Position numbers and translations under genes: made by a program. This document shows, piece after piece, positions 22,335-31,980 of a stretch of DNA of 64,000 nucleotides. Location of the stretch: the NCBI GenBank assembly GCA_025024175.1, contig QCXZ01000137.1, positions 62,336,911-62,400,910 on the forward strand, in the 5' to 3' direction. The notes under the pieces are model-generated. The model was not told the origin of the DNA. It was given only the letters and a program-made list of their open reading frames with translations, and did not search any database. Numbering within the stretch: the stretch's first letter is position 1; the number at the start of each line of letters is the position of its first letter. The stretch is from Rhyzopertha dominica. Its lineage: Eukaryota; Arthropoda; Insecta; Coleoptera; Bostrichidae.

Positions 22335-22900
22335 TCAAATCCGGTTCAACAATTCCAGTCCGGTGTCCCCCAAGATCTTTTCTAATTCGGCTAGTACGAT
22401 CTTTTCAGAATTCCCGGGTATACGGACTGTTTCTGAGATGATAACTCTGATGTCATCGACAGAACCAGAAGCAGAATGCAAGGACAATTCCTCATTTTCA
22501 ATACGTAGCATACGGTTGCTGATATCCAGTACGAATCCACACCTTTTCATGAAGTCAAGACCTAATATGACTTAATTCACAATATCCGCTACCACGATCT
22601 TGTGGACAACCTCAAACCTTTCCAATTTCAGCCTGGCTTCTACTAGCCCATGTACTCGTGCTGTTTCCCCCATTGCTGTCTTCAGGACCAAGTCACATCC
22701 TACTAATTGAAAGTTTCTTGTCGATTTCAGTATATCTGGACTCACGATCGATAGGGGGGGGGGGCTCCGGTGTCGATGGTCATAGTACAGATCGTTCCGT
22801 TGACGACTCCATCTATTAACAGACTGTCATTTTTCTTGACGAGTCGTGAGACAGAGATGATCCTAGGGGCTTTCAGGGGATCAGCTAGCGTGCGCCCCAA
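22335..22900 (-). pseudogene. Gypsy aspartic protease and start of RT
   Basis: Near 22770 the minus strand reads NGTICTMTIDTGAPPP, with the DTGA active site of a retropepsin. Immediately after it a run of ten G/C bases shifts the frame. Further down VILGLDFMKRCGFVLDISNR (around 22575-22500, with a stop just before it) is the ILG-DF flap and C-terminal part of the protease. Confidence 0.85.
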
Positions 22901-22914
22901 AGTGCTAGCTGATC

Positions 22915-23706
22915 TTAGTTTTCCGACGTTCTTGAAGTTGAGGGGCCAGAAAACTCCACGGAATTCCTGCTCGTCGGCTCCAGTGACCTCATCTCGCGGC
23001 AGTCTCTTTTGACGTATCCCAGCTTACCGCAGTTGTAACATCTGGACCTCCTTCCAGTGCGGATTAGCTGTTGCTGCATTGTTTCTAACATCTTCCTAAT
23101 TTCTGATAGGAAACCCGAGTTGTCGTTGGTGCCCTCTTCTATGGGCACCTCTCGCACACGATTGGTCGAAGTCCGGGAAATATTCTTCGCTGCCTCATAC
23201 ACCAAGTCGTGTACAAGGGCGGCAGCGCATGACTGATGTCTTGCAAGCCTTAAGACCTGCTGCAGCTCACCGTCTCTAACTCCATCGATGAACGCACTAG
23301 TCCCTAGCTGGTGTCTAAATTCCATCGGTACAGTCGGATAGGCTAAGTGAACCAGCCATTCGATATCAGCGGCAAATTCTTGCAGACCTTCACCGCTTCT
23401 CTGGTTTCTGGTTTTTAACTGCGATTGATGCACGAGATTTAAATGTTGATCTCCATATCTCAGCTCCAGTGCACCAACAACCGCGTAGTAGTTCGTCTGA
23501 TCTTGTTCGGAAATGCTTTGCAGCAGTTGTAAGGCCGACCCACGCAGTGCCAATACAAGCGCTGTTGCCTTCTCCGTGTTGCCCCAGCCATTTAATTCGG
23601 CCGCTGCATCAAATTGTCTTTTATACATGGACCAGGAAGTCTGACTGTCGAACGTTGGAGGTTTCGCGCGATGTGGTGCAGGCTCCATTGCAATTGTTTG
23701 ACCCAT
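22915..23706 (-). pseudogene. Gypsy Gag, main part with zinc knuckle
   Basis: 263 codons. The matrix/capsid-like region starts KPPTFDSQTSWSMYKRQFDA, with a retrotransposon-gag core (WGNTEKATALVLALRGSA, then HQLGTSAFIDGVRD). The nucleocapsid ends with RSRCYNCGKLGYVKRDC. The knuckle is C-x2-C-x4-(Tyr)-x4-C: the normal His is replaced by Tyr, which should weaken zinc binding. A stop codon directly precedes the Met at 23706; the true Gag begins near 24173. Confidence 0.88.
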
Positions 23707-24173
23707 CTACAGCTTTTTGAATTTTGTCTCCATTTCTTTAACTTTCTGTTCTAGGTCTTCTTTTACGCTTTTGAAGTCTTCTTTTACATATTTTACCTTC
23801 TCTTCGACGTCTTCTCTAATTTCTAGAACTTTTCCTTCCACGCCTTCTTTAATTTCTAAGATCTTCTCTTCAATGCCTTCTCTTACACATTTAACTTCAT
23901 CTTTAAAAGTGGTGTGCAGAATATCAAATTTTCCGAGAATTTGTTCTAGACGTCACTGTTCCTCCCTTTGACGTCGTTTTCTTCTTCTTGTCGTCGGTTT
24001 TCCTCTTCCTGCTGTCGTTTCTCTTCTCTTCTCTCGTATTCTTCTTTTTCTTCTTGACGTCGTTTCTCTTCTCTCTCTTCGAGTTGTTTTAAAAATACCT
24101 GCATTTGGGTCTCCATTATTTTCGCTTGGCTTCTCGTAGTAAGTCCCACGTCTTCTTCTGACATACGTGGCAC
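23707..24173 (-). pseudogene. Gypsy Gag N-terminal coiled coil
   Basis: From Met at 24173 (MPRMSEEDVGLTTRSQAKIM) the protein passes into a highly charged Glu/Arg coiled coil (LEEREEKRRQEEKEEYERRE). After a frameshift near 23950 it continues as a Lys/Glu repeat (IEEKILEIKEGVEGKVLEIR). The translation stops at 23707, one codon before the next Gag block. Such coiled coils precede capsid in several insect Gypsy lineages. Confidence 0.75.
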
Positions 24174-24201
24174 ACAAATTCGTAAATTTAAGTTTCTTTA
24201 A

Positions 24202-24221
24202 ATCCCACTTCTGACACCAAT
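24202..24221 (-). promoter_or_regulatory. Primer-binding site, tRNA-Leu type
   Basis: Just inside the 5' LTR the minus strand reads TGGTGTCAGAAGTGGGAT. This is complementary to a mature tRNA-Leu 3' end (...ATCCCACTTCTGACA plus CCA). Confidence 0.8.
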
Positions 24222-24404
24222 TGTTACGGTTCTTATAAAGCGTGAGCCCCGACGATTTAAACGAAACCACAATTACTAACGAACACTACTTTTATTTACT
24301 AATTCAATAATTTAGAAACGTATTTCTACTACACGTCGCTAGCGCGCTGACAGGATCCCTCCCTTCCTTTTTGTGCCGACACGAATCTACTGGATCGCGT
24401 TCCA
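24222..24404 (-). repeat. 5' LTR of the Gypsy element
   Basis: 183 bp, nearly identical to 18453-18636. It should contain promoter and transcription start; no obvious TATA box can be fixed in so short an LTR. Confidence 0.92.
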
Positions 24405-27125
24405 ATATTTCCAAAAACCTATTTTGGACCCTGCTTGTATGATATTTAAATTTTAGTATTATATAGAAAATCAAATTTCTGATCAGAAAGCACTCTTGTA
24501 ATTTTTTTGTTAAGTTAATAATTTTCGAGTTATTTGGAAAAAAAACGATTTTAAAGTTTATATATTTTTGCTATATCACGAGGACTGTGTCTTAGAAAAA
24601 ATGTGTAAAGAGAAAAATGTTCAAAACCTGATTACTAATCGTATAGTATAAGAAATAAAAACGTAAATGTCATTTTGACAATTGGATGTGGAAGTATTGA
24701 TTTAATTGGCAGCGGTTTTTATATATAGTTCTTTAATCAACTATTCAATTTAAAAAACAAATTGTCTAACAATTTAAGCAATTGACATGGTGTATTTGTA
24801 TTTATACAAGTTGTTCCAGGAGTTTTTTTTTGTAATTACCAAAGAAATTCACGAATATCGCCAAAACAATAAGAGGCTTAGTGATACACGGTTAAGCAAA
24901 CATATTCTAATATAGCTGGAAGTTTATTGTGCTTTATCCAGCTTTTCTGTATTATACTACATCATTATTACAGGTACTACTTTTTGCTTCTCAAACTAGA
25001 AAAACTGTTTTTTAAATAAAGATGCATTTGTCAATAGACGAAGGTCTTAAAAGTTTTAAATAATACCTATCTTGTAATACCTACATATTATGATAATGAA
25101 GTATCTAGACCTGTTAAACGTTAAAAAAATACTTTAGTAAGAATTAAATAAATGGATATGAACGATTGTAGGTATATTTTCCTCATTCGGTGAACAATTC
25201 GATTTATGTCTTTTCTACCCTTTTACTTTACACAAAATGCCGACAACTAAACAACATCAAATCGTGTAGAGATAAATGTTTCACAATATGTCGGCAAACA
25301 TATGGCTTTCCACGAAATGTTACGGCAGGTAACGTAATTATGTTTTTGTTTTTATAATAATATGAGTGAAATAATTATACACAGTGTAAAAATATCCATT
25401 TTTCTTTCAATCTAAAGAGCTTTCTATGACTGCAACCACATTTATTTCTAACATTTTTTAAAATTTTATCTACGTTTTTTAACCATTATAGTTTTCACAA
25501 ACAAGAACATTGTCTTATATGGACAGTCTACTGGGACGTATAGAACAAAATCTAAACCAAAAGGTATCAAAACGATACATTCGACTGGATTGAACATATT
25601 TTAAAATAAATGCTCTGATAATGTCTTGTTTGAACACAGAAATGAAGTCCGGTAGCCAATTACAGTGTGTATATTCACAAACTCGTGCATTATACATATT
25701 GTTTATTAATCAAGCATCATTTATACTAAATATCTTAATGCGGTATAATGTCCAAACAACAAGATTTTTCCAAAACGTATCTAAATCGACTTAATCGCAT
25801 TTTTAGAGAAGATACGTAGCAAGTAAACTCCAGTTGAATTTGAGGAAATAGGTAACCAATAAATGGAAATACCTCAAACAAAGTGCTAAGAAACGAATGG
25901 TTGACAATAATTGTATATTACGTTCAACGTTTTGGTGCAAAAATTTTGTTCTCAACACACGTACCTATTTAGTTTACAAGTACTTACTTATCCGTATGTA
26001 AATACTCTTTGTTATTGTTTTGACTCACTTAAGTTGAGAAAATGGGTGCTCCGCAGAAGGGGCGATACAGACAATATTTTGGGTTTTTTTAAGGAAAGAC
26101 TGGTAGGAGGAAGATTGTATAAGTTCAACAGTCAATTAATATGCCGCGGTCACGTATATAACTCAATTCAAGTTTTCAAGTTATTATATTCACTTTTTCT
26201 CAAGGAATTTGGTACACGAAAAATTAAACTATCTCCATAGTAGCTATGGTAAACAATGTAATTTTAGATCTAGATATCCAAGAACAGTCGTTTGCGTCCT
26301 TTTTTATTCACCCCATTATTTCGGATAAACGAGAACGAAGATCAGTAAAATAATGTATTAAAAGTACTTATCGCAATTTTTGTAAACACAGCTACAGATC
26401 TAAGTACGATTATAACAGAACTACTTGAGCGGCACTTTTATCATACGAATAAAAAAAAACTAATATTAACGTTCACGTATATAGAATGTTGAACGTTCGT
26501 ACAGGTAGTTAATTCATCATTCATCTTCTTATCATATTCTACCTAACTCGCTTGCTATCAACTGCGAGCAGTGAAATTATGCTTACAATAACTTTTTCGA
26601 AAAAAGGAGCATTCGAAATTAATTTAACAGTGACTTAAATTTGCACAAATGACCAAAATATTTTTAGTCTTGAAAATAAGTTAAAAAGTATTTCAAGCTA
26701 ACTTTTCTCATCAAGTATATTTTTAATGGTTCTTCTCTTAGGAACTAAACGAACAGAAGCATTGACAATTTTTTTGCAGTTGAGACTGCAAATTCGAAAA
26801 AATAGATGCCTACGCCTTTAATCTCCAAAACAAAAATTATTTGTTTTATTTCTTTCAAGGCATTCTTTTATTACAATACCTGTAATACTTAATTTTTCTT
26901 TTAACGTCTGCATCAAATCTCAAACTTTCAAATTAAGGCTTAATTTAATACCATCAATTCTTTCTTAAATTTCATATAGTGGACAATTTAGTAACGTACA
27001 AAGCATCAACAATTATTACTGAACTAGACAAAAACACAAACAACAATATTCTAATATTCATATTTACCCACCTATTTAAGAACATCTAAGCAGCAACAGT
27101 AAAGCATTAAAATGTTCAAAAACTT
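24405..27125. other. AT-rich DNA with no supported feature
   Basis: Open frames such as 25911-26240 show no motif and no splice context. No repeat structure was recognised. Confidence 0.35.
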
Positions 27126-27129
27126 GGTT

Positions 27130-27320
27130 GTAATAAAATGTTTACATCGCAACCAAACCTTGCGCGCTCTGCTAGCCCAGGCGTTAGGCGTCCACTACGC
27201 GGCGCACAAAGTTTAACTGAAGCAACAGAGCGCCGGACGCGGATGCCGAGCGTCGTTTTTCCAGAATAATAACGGAGATTTGCACGCAAGTCCGGCGGAC
27301 ACGTACACCTTGACTGATAA
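27130..27320. other. GC- and CpG-rich patch
   Basis: Composition changes sharply: GCGCGCTCTGCTAGCCCAGG, then CGTCCACTACGCGGCGCACA and AGCGCCGGACGCGGATGCCG. Frequent CpG in otherwise AT-rich DNA suggests a promoter, a 5' exon or a foreign repeat. The minus-strand frame across it (27381-27184) has no recognisable domain. Confidence 0.3.
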
Positions 27321-27739
27321 TGGTAATTTGCATAAAAAACAAATGTTTTGTTGTTACAGGCTTTAGTGCTAGGAACTTCACAAATTCAGAGTCGTTTTAC
27401 TTGATTAATTCACATGCAATTTAAGGAAATTCAATTACCTAATGCTGTGGGGGTATCAAACCTCTCTGATGGCCAATTTCCACAACAATTTCATATTATA
27501 CTTATTGATTTCCCGACGATGAAGTATTATAGCATATACTGTTAGACGTTAAAAAACATGGGAATTTCACAAAGTTGCATATGTGGCATTATGAAATGTG
27601 CGATGACCGGAAGCACGTATTGAGGAAAGTGGAACAAAAATTCCAAAGAGAGAGAGTAGAAGAAGAAAACAACGTCTAGAAACAGTCTGGAAGATTGGGA
27701 AGATTTAAATATAAATATAGGTAGTAGATTAAATCAAAA

Positions 27740-29211
27740 TAAAGTTATATTAAGGCAAACATCTGCTTAAATAAGTACGGTTTAGTGCGGAAGCTGCTGA
27801 ACGTACCATTCTTACAAAAACATTACAGAGACGGTAATACATTTTTTGGCCGAATATGCCAACAGCACATTTTTTGGTTATTCCCAGAAATGTAATGATA
27901 CTTTTGCAGGATTTGATCTGGTTTGAGCGCACGCTTCACAAGATCCAACTAAGCGTTCTATGTCTTTCAATGTTTTCTTGCGAGCTATTTCATTTTTGTG
28001 ATTCCCACATGTGTCCCATGGAGTTCTTTTAATACCTACCAAACTAACTGTTTTTGGAGTGTTTTAGGTATCACAATGCGATTACTCTTGAAAAGCATTC
28101 CTTCGTCTAGAACATAATCGAAATATTCAGATTTGTTTTGAAGTTGGTATATTAGCTGGACTAATTCTTCGTCTTTTTCTGTTTCTTGAGCTAAGATTTC
28201 TGGTATAATTATGTCATTTAAAATATTAAAAATAGTTGATAAATGTATTTGACTTATTTCTTCGTTGATAGCAATATCAGTTGATTTATATTGTTGGTTG
28301 ATTGGTGGTCTATACAAGCAAATCCACGTTCTGGTGATTAATTCCTCTTTTGTGTTGAATTTCATAGTCAAAACCACTAAAAAAAAAACGAATCATAACG
28401 TATTAACCTTGCGTCGCCGCTAGTCTTGCTTTTTGGTGGAATATTCTTGAAAGTGGTTAATTGTCCGTAATAAGTTTGAAATGTTCTCCGTATAAATATA
28501 CGAAAAAAACACAATCGCGAGTGCTTCTCGATCTAACTGGCTGTAATTCATTGCAGCACTTGTCACCGATCGTGAAGCGAAAGCAATAGGTTGTTCCTCT
28601 CCATCTACTTCATGAGAAAGAATTGCGGCAATACTTCTGGGACTTGCGTCACATACTAGGAGACGGGTAGTTTTGGATTAAATAGCAAAAAAACTCGATG
28701 ACTTGAAAATCTGTTTTGTTTGATAAATATTGCTTCGCACTTAGAGGAACAATAAAATCGTCTATTTATCTGTAAAAGCATTCAAAACGGATGCGTCATT
28801 GCAGATGCATTTGCAATAAATCGAAAATAATAAGTAATCGTGCCTAGAAAATTTCAGAGTTCATCTATATTTGAAAGTGGTGGCATATTCATTATAGTCT
28901 CTATTTGTGGGGTGATATCGAAATACGGTTAAATTCAATGACATGTTCTAAATACTCGATTTTTTGTTGAAATAACGAACATTTCTGTCGGTTTAGACTA
29001 AGATCATGCTTTTTTAATCGTTCAAGGCATAGATAAATTTTTCCGGCATTCTTCTTTCATCCTGTCATGGACAATAACATCATGAAAATAAACTATGGTT
29101 TTAGGAAGGACAGAGAGAATTTGAGCGAAACTGCTATTGAAATCCGAAGGGGCTGTTTTTATACCGAAACTAAGTCAATTCATACGATAGGTACCACGGT
29201 GAGTTGTAATT
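27740..29211 (-). pseudogene. Second Gypsy element: RT (C-terminal), RNase H and integrase zinc domain, decayed
   Basis: Reading down the minus strand, 29200-29060 gives YPITTHRGTYRMN then FGIKTAPSDFNSSFAQIL (RT). 29040-28900 gives LKKHDLSLNRQKCSLFQQKI. 28670-28500 is RNase H (LLVCDASPRSIAAILSHEVD, PIAFASRSVTSAAMNYSQLD). 28377-28036 is the linker up to IVIPKTLQKQLV. 28020-27900 gives the integrase zinc region (GITKMKLHARK, then DIERLVGSCEACAQTRSNPA). Catalytic integrase is not readable below 27.9 kb. It is a K02A2.6-like Gypsy lineage, different from the 18-24 kb element. Stops and frameshifts throughout. Confidence 0.85.
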
Positions 29212-29441
29212 GGGTATTTGCCATGTATTTATATTTTATTAAATTGCATATTAATAGGTAGCATCTAATCCACAAAACAGCTGTGACAGCTTATAAATTC
29301 GAAAAAATGGATCGTAGGGTGTATTTTTAATATTAAAAATGTGAATATTTAAAGGGACCGCCAAAACGCGAACATATTGGCCGTGACGTCAGGTGTCTTG
29401 TAAATGACCGCTTGTTTATATCTGGGGTCAACGCGTCAACC

Positions 29442-29651
29442 TCAGCCCGTCAATTTATCAGTTTGTAGTTTGCATTCATTTTGTGACAAGCGAATTAAAA
29501 TACGCCAAGAAAAAGTGAAATACTTATGAGTTATGACTTCTGAAGCCATGTTCATTCTTATGGAATTTGTGTACAGCGACGAGCGGTTCAACGCGGCGGA
29601 GATGAGGAACATAAAAGCAACAAGCAACAGCATAAGTGTACTTTTTATCAA
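29442..29651 (-). CDS. Small ORF with signal-peptide-like start inside the same element
   Basis: 69 codons beginning MIKSTLMLLLVAFMFLISAA, a good hydrophobic signal or anchor, followed by a polar tail without motif. It lies downstream of the 114-aa ORF on the same strand, 170 bases away, and might be a second exon or gene. Low confidence. Confidence 0.2.
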   Translation of the reverse strand: MIKSTLMLLLVAFMFLISAALNRSSLYTNSIRMNMASEVITHKYFTFSWRILIRLSQNECKLQTDKLTG

Positions 29652-29821
29652 ATTAACTTAGCATTGATAATTTGATCACAGTGGGTTGTTGGAAACTTAC
29701 TATTTGTAAACATAAAAATGCAAGAATAAAAAATGTACCCTAAACTTGACTTTCATTTCAGGTCAGATAAATATAAATTGCCATTTATTTTCGGGGCTCT
29801 TGCGGTTCGTTTCCAGTCTGG

Positions 29822-30166
29822 CTAACAGTCGAGTATATGGGGAATAACGTCGTTCTTTATTATAACATTTCCCTCTATCAACTTAAAACGCATGTAATTT
29901 TTCATATCCTCTTCAAGCTGTAACAAAATGGAAACTGAATGGTAAACACTTATAGCCCCAAAAAGAATAATAAAACATACAGTAAGAATTAAGATGATCT
30001 TCACAAAAGAAAAACAAATTTTGCGATTTCGGCATATCACGTCTAGGGGCCTTAAGCAACTTTTCATACGTTTATAATCTCGAGGAACGGTTACAAAAAT
30101 TTTGTTAGCTGTACTGACTGAAGTACTTTTATAACCATGTACAAAACAACTTGTTTTGTTTTCCAT
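29822..30166 (-). CDS. 114-aa single-pass membrane protein carried inside the inserted element
   Basis: The frame starts MENKTSCFVHGYKS. It has a basic region (PRDYKRMKSCLRPLDVICRNRK), one strong transmembrane helix at about residues 52-75 (FVKIILILTVCFIILFGAIS) and a C-terminal tail (LLQLEEDMKNYMRFKLIEGN) ending at a stop after HILDC. The positive residues before the helix predict a cytoplasmic N-terminus (signal-anchor topology). The ORF is uninterrupted although the host Gypsy around it is full of stops. I do not recognise the family. It could be a captured host exon, an element protein of unknown role or a chance ORF. Confidence 0.4.
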   Translation of the reverse strand: MENKTSCFVHGYKSTSVSTANKIFVTVPRDYKRMKSCLRPLDVICRNRKICFSFVKIILILTVCFIILFGAISVYHSVSILLQLEEDMKNYMRFKLIEGNVIIKNDVIPHILDC

Positions 30167-30483
30167 ACATAATAGATGCTTGTAAAACTACACAAATCAC
30201 TTTTTGGTGCGACCTCTTACACCGTTCTTTCAATAAACACCACACAAAAGCTTTTCCAATACAATACACCATTAAACAGCATGCTCCTCGGTAATGTTTA
30301 CATGACACTTGACGTCACGAGTTGAATAACCTTGGATAGAAGCGTTTTGGCGGTAGCTCCTAAGATTCGAATTTCAGAAGTTATCTACCTACAAATATTT
30401 TTTTGTTATTTTTAACATGGCGTACGATATATATGCACTTCAAGATTCATTTTACGTAATTTTCACAAAAAGTGATAATACCC

Positions 30484-31228
30484 AATTGTTTGAATTTTAC
30501 TACTCTGTTCGTCTATTTCCAGATGTTATTAAGCTTTGAATAAATCTAGTTTACAGAAGTATTTTGAATTTCATAAACTGTTGATAACTTTTTTTTGTTG
30601 GATAGGTTAATTTGCTGATACCAGTCATTCATTAACTCCTATCTTGTAATCTACAGAGAATCGCTCGTTTCCATCTGCTTTTGCTATAATTACTAATGGC
30701 GATCCCCAATCGCTTGTTGCTGTTTTTGAAATGATACCTGCCGTTTTAAGATCATGATGTTCTTTGTCGACTTTTTCTCAAAGGGCGTAGAGTACTTCTC
30801 GTTCTCTTGTGAAAACTGGTTTGGCATTTTCTCGAAGTTAAAGCGATAATATTTTATTGGCATTTGGTACACGTTCCACACGATCTTGAAAATTTTCAGG
30901 AAATTGTTGAATGTTTTCTTGAATGCTCTTAACCATTTGTACACAATGTACGTCTTTTTTTAATTTTCGGTCAAGAACTTCAAGGTTGATTTCCAAATGT
31001 CTTATCCAAACTCGTCCCAACAAAGATTGAAAGCCATTTGGAACAATGTACAATCCGCTCTTTACATTGAACTTCTACTGTAACTTTATTACCTCTGGCA
31101 CAAAAATATCATTTGTATAATATCGAAATGCTATAGCTGGTGTATCTAAATATAAGATTCAGTTTTTCAAAGTGATTTTTTTTGAAGAAGTGTATAACCA
31201 GCACCAGAATCCACTTTGAATCGTTGAG
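30484..31228 (-). pseudogene. Second Gypsy element: protease and N-terminal RT
   Basis: Down the minus strand: KVDSGAGYTLLQK near 31195 is the retropepsin active site (DSGA). 31060-31020 gives GLYIVPNGFQSLLGRVWIRH, the protease C-terminus. 30980-30860 gives CVQMVKSIQENIQQFPENFQ. 30850-30680 gives YRFNFEKMPNQF...STPFEKK, then ISKTATSDWGSPLVIIAKAD (RT). 30640-30500 gives NEWLVSAN, then FCKLDLFKA and EIDEQSSKIQTI. The frame resumes at 29207 after the inserted element. Confidence 0.85.
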
Positions 31229-31234
31229 GATTTC

Positions 31235-31980
31235 TTTGAATATTGACAAACGTGTAAAATTTTCGAGAAGTTATAGAATATTCTGGAAAATTCATCAACA
31301 GACGAAAGAACTCTTAAGTGTGGCACATTGCCGTAATAACTATCTCGTGGTAGAACTGTCGAACATTGACGTTTCGAGGTCATGGAATATTCTACAACGT
31401 TCAATAAAAAACGAAAGAAAATTGTGTAACATTTATCGCACGGAGAATGTAGAATGTAATAGAATATTCTAGAAAATTCAATAGAAAACGAGGCAACCCT
31501 CAAGTGTGGCAGTCTGCCGAAACCGTCTCGCGATGGTGACTCAAAAATCGATACCTTGGAAAGGTAACAGAACATTCTAGAAAATTTAATGTAGGCTAGA
31601 GAACCTGCAAGTGTGACATATTGCCGAAACTGTCTCGAGATAGAGAAATGGAAAATCGGCGTTTCGAGAAGTTTAAGAATATTCCAGAAAACTTATTAGC
31701 AGACGAAGAAACCCCTAAGGTCCGATTGGACAAACATGGATCTTTGATCCGGGTTTAATCCGCGGTCGTTGCTATAGCAATGCCAATCAAAACTCTGGAT
31801 TCATGAAGTTGCTAGGCAACGACCGCGAAGTAAACCCTTATTAATTTTGATCCAAGTTTGTGCAACCGACCCTAATAAGTGTGGCACATTGCTGAAACTG
31901 TCTCGCGTTGGAAACATCGAAAATTAGCTTTTCCAGAAAGTTGTAAAATATTCTGGCAAACGCATCAGCATATACACACA
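31235..31980. repeat. Tandem repeat, ~108-bp unit, about six copies, split by a MITE
   Basis: The marker GAATATTC(T/C)(G/A)GAAAA recurs at 31276, 31385, 31462, 31570, 31677 and, after the MITE, 31947. Each unit then runs through CAGACGAAAGAACCC, TAAGTGTGGCACATTGCCG, AAACTGTCTCGCGATGG and GACGTTTCGAGAAGTT. Intervals are 109, 77, 108, 107 and (minus the MITE) 113 bp. Confidence 0.82.
31719..31871. mobile_element. 153-bp foldback MITE in the tandem array
   Basis: Ends GGTCCGATTGGACAAACATG (left) and, complemented, GGTCGGTTGCACAAACTTG (right) continue as inverted repeats to a shared CGCGGTCGTTGC near the centre. CTAA is duplicated on both sides (31715-31718 and 31872-31875). Nearly the whole element is stem. 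Confidence 0.85.

Larger units (their letters stand above)
18453..24404 (-). mobile_element. Full-length Gypsy-type LTR retrotransposon (inactive)
   Basis: The two LTRs (18453-18636 and 24222-24404) are 184 and 183 bp and nearly identical, with plus-strand ends TGTTACGG and TTACA/TTCCA. A 4-bp target duplication ATAT flanks the element. In its own (minus) orientation the order is LTR, primer-binding site, gag, protease, RT, RNase H, integrase, polypurine tract, LTR. Pol order with integrase last and a GPY/F-like C-terminus places it in Ty3/Gypsy. It is dead: gag has a stop and a frameshift, protease crosses a long G run, RT lacks its catalytic box, and the integrase is split by a TTAA-flanked element. 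No envelope frame is seen. Confidence 0.93.
29353..30360. mobile_element. Inner inverted-repeat unit (possible nested Harbinger-like element)
   Basis: Both ends share ACCGCCAAAACGC close to the terminus (left AGGGACCGCCAAAACGC, right complement GGAGCTACCGCCAAAACGC). About 20 bases further in both carry TGACGTCA followed by (A/G)GGTGTC/AAGTGTC. TAA stands on both sides (29350-29352 and 30361-30363), as PIF/Harbinger elements produce. It may instead be a subterminal repeat of the outer 1272-bp element. Confidence 0.55.
29212..30483. mobile_element. 1272-bp element inserted into the second Gypsy RT, 4-bp AATT duplication
   Basis: The ends are short inverted repeats beginning GGGTATT on each side, and AATT occurs at 29208-29211 and 30484-30487. 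Excising the element and one AATT rejoins the Gypsy RT frame as I-Q-T-I-T-T-H-R-G, exactly where the family has it. Inside lie a second inverted pair (29353 and 30360) and two small open frames with hydrophobic segments. The superfamily is not clear from the short termini. Confidence 0.8.

Noticed and set aside
23717..23971. Ser/Phe/Thr-rich plus-strand ORF
   Set aside because: It is the antisense of the Gag Lys/Glu coiled coil.
25911..26240. 109-codon plus-strand ORF as a gene
   Set aside because: No recognised domain, no start context or splice signals, AT-rich surroundings.
29212..29340. Continuation of Gypsy RT (an apparent L-F-C-G-L-D match)
   Set aside because: The exact frame join across the AATT duplication shows that this segment belongs to the inserted element; the match is short and followed by stops.
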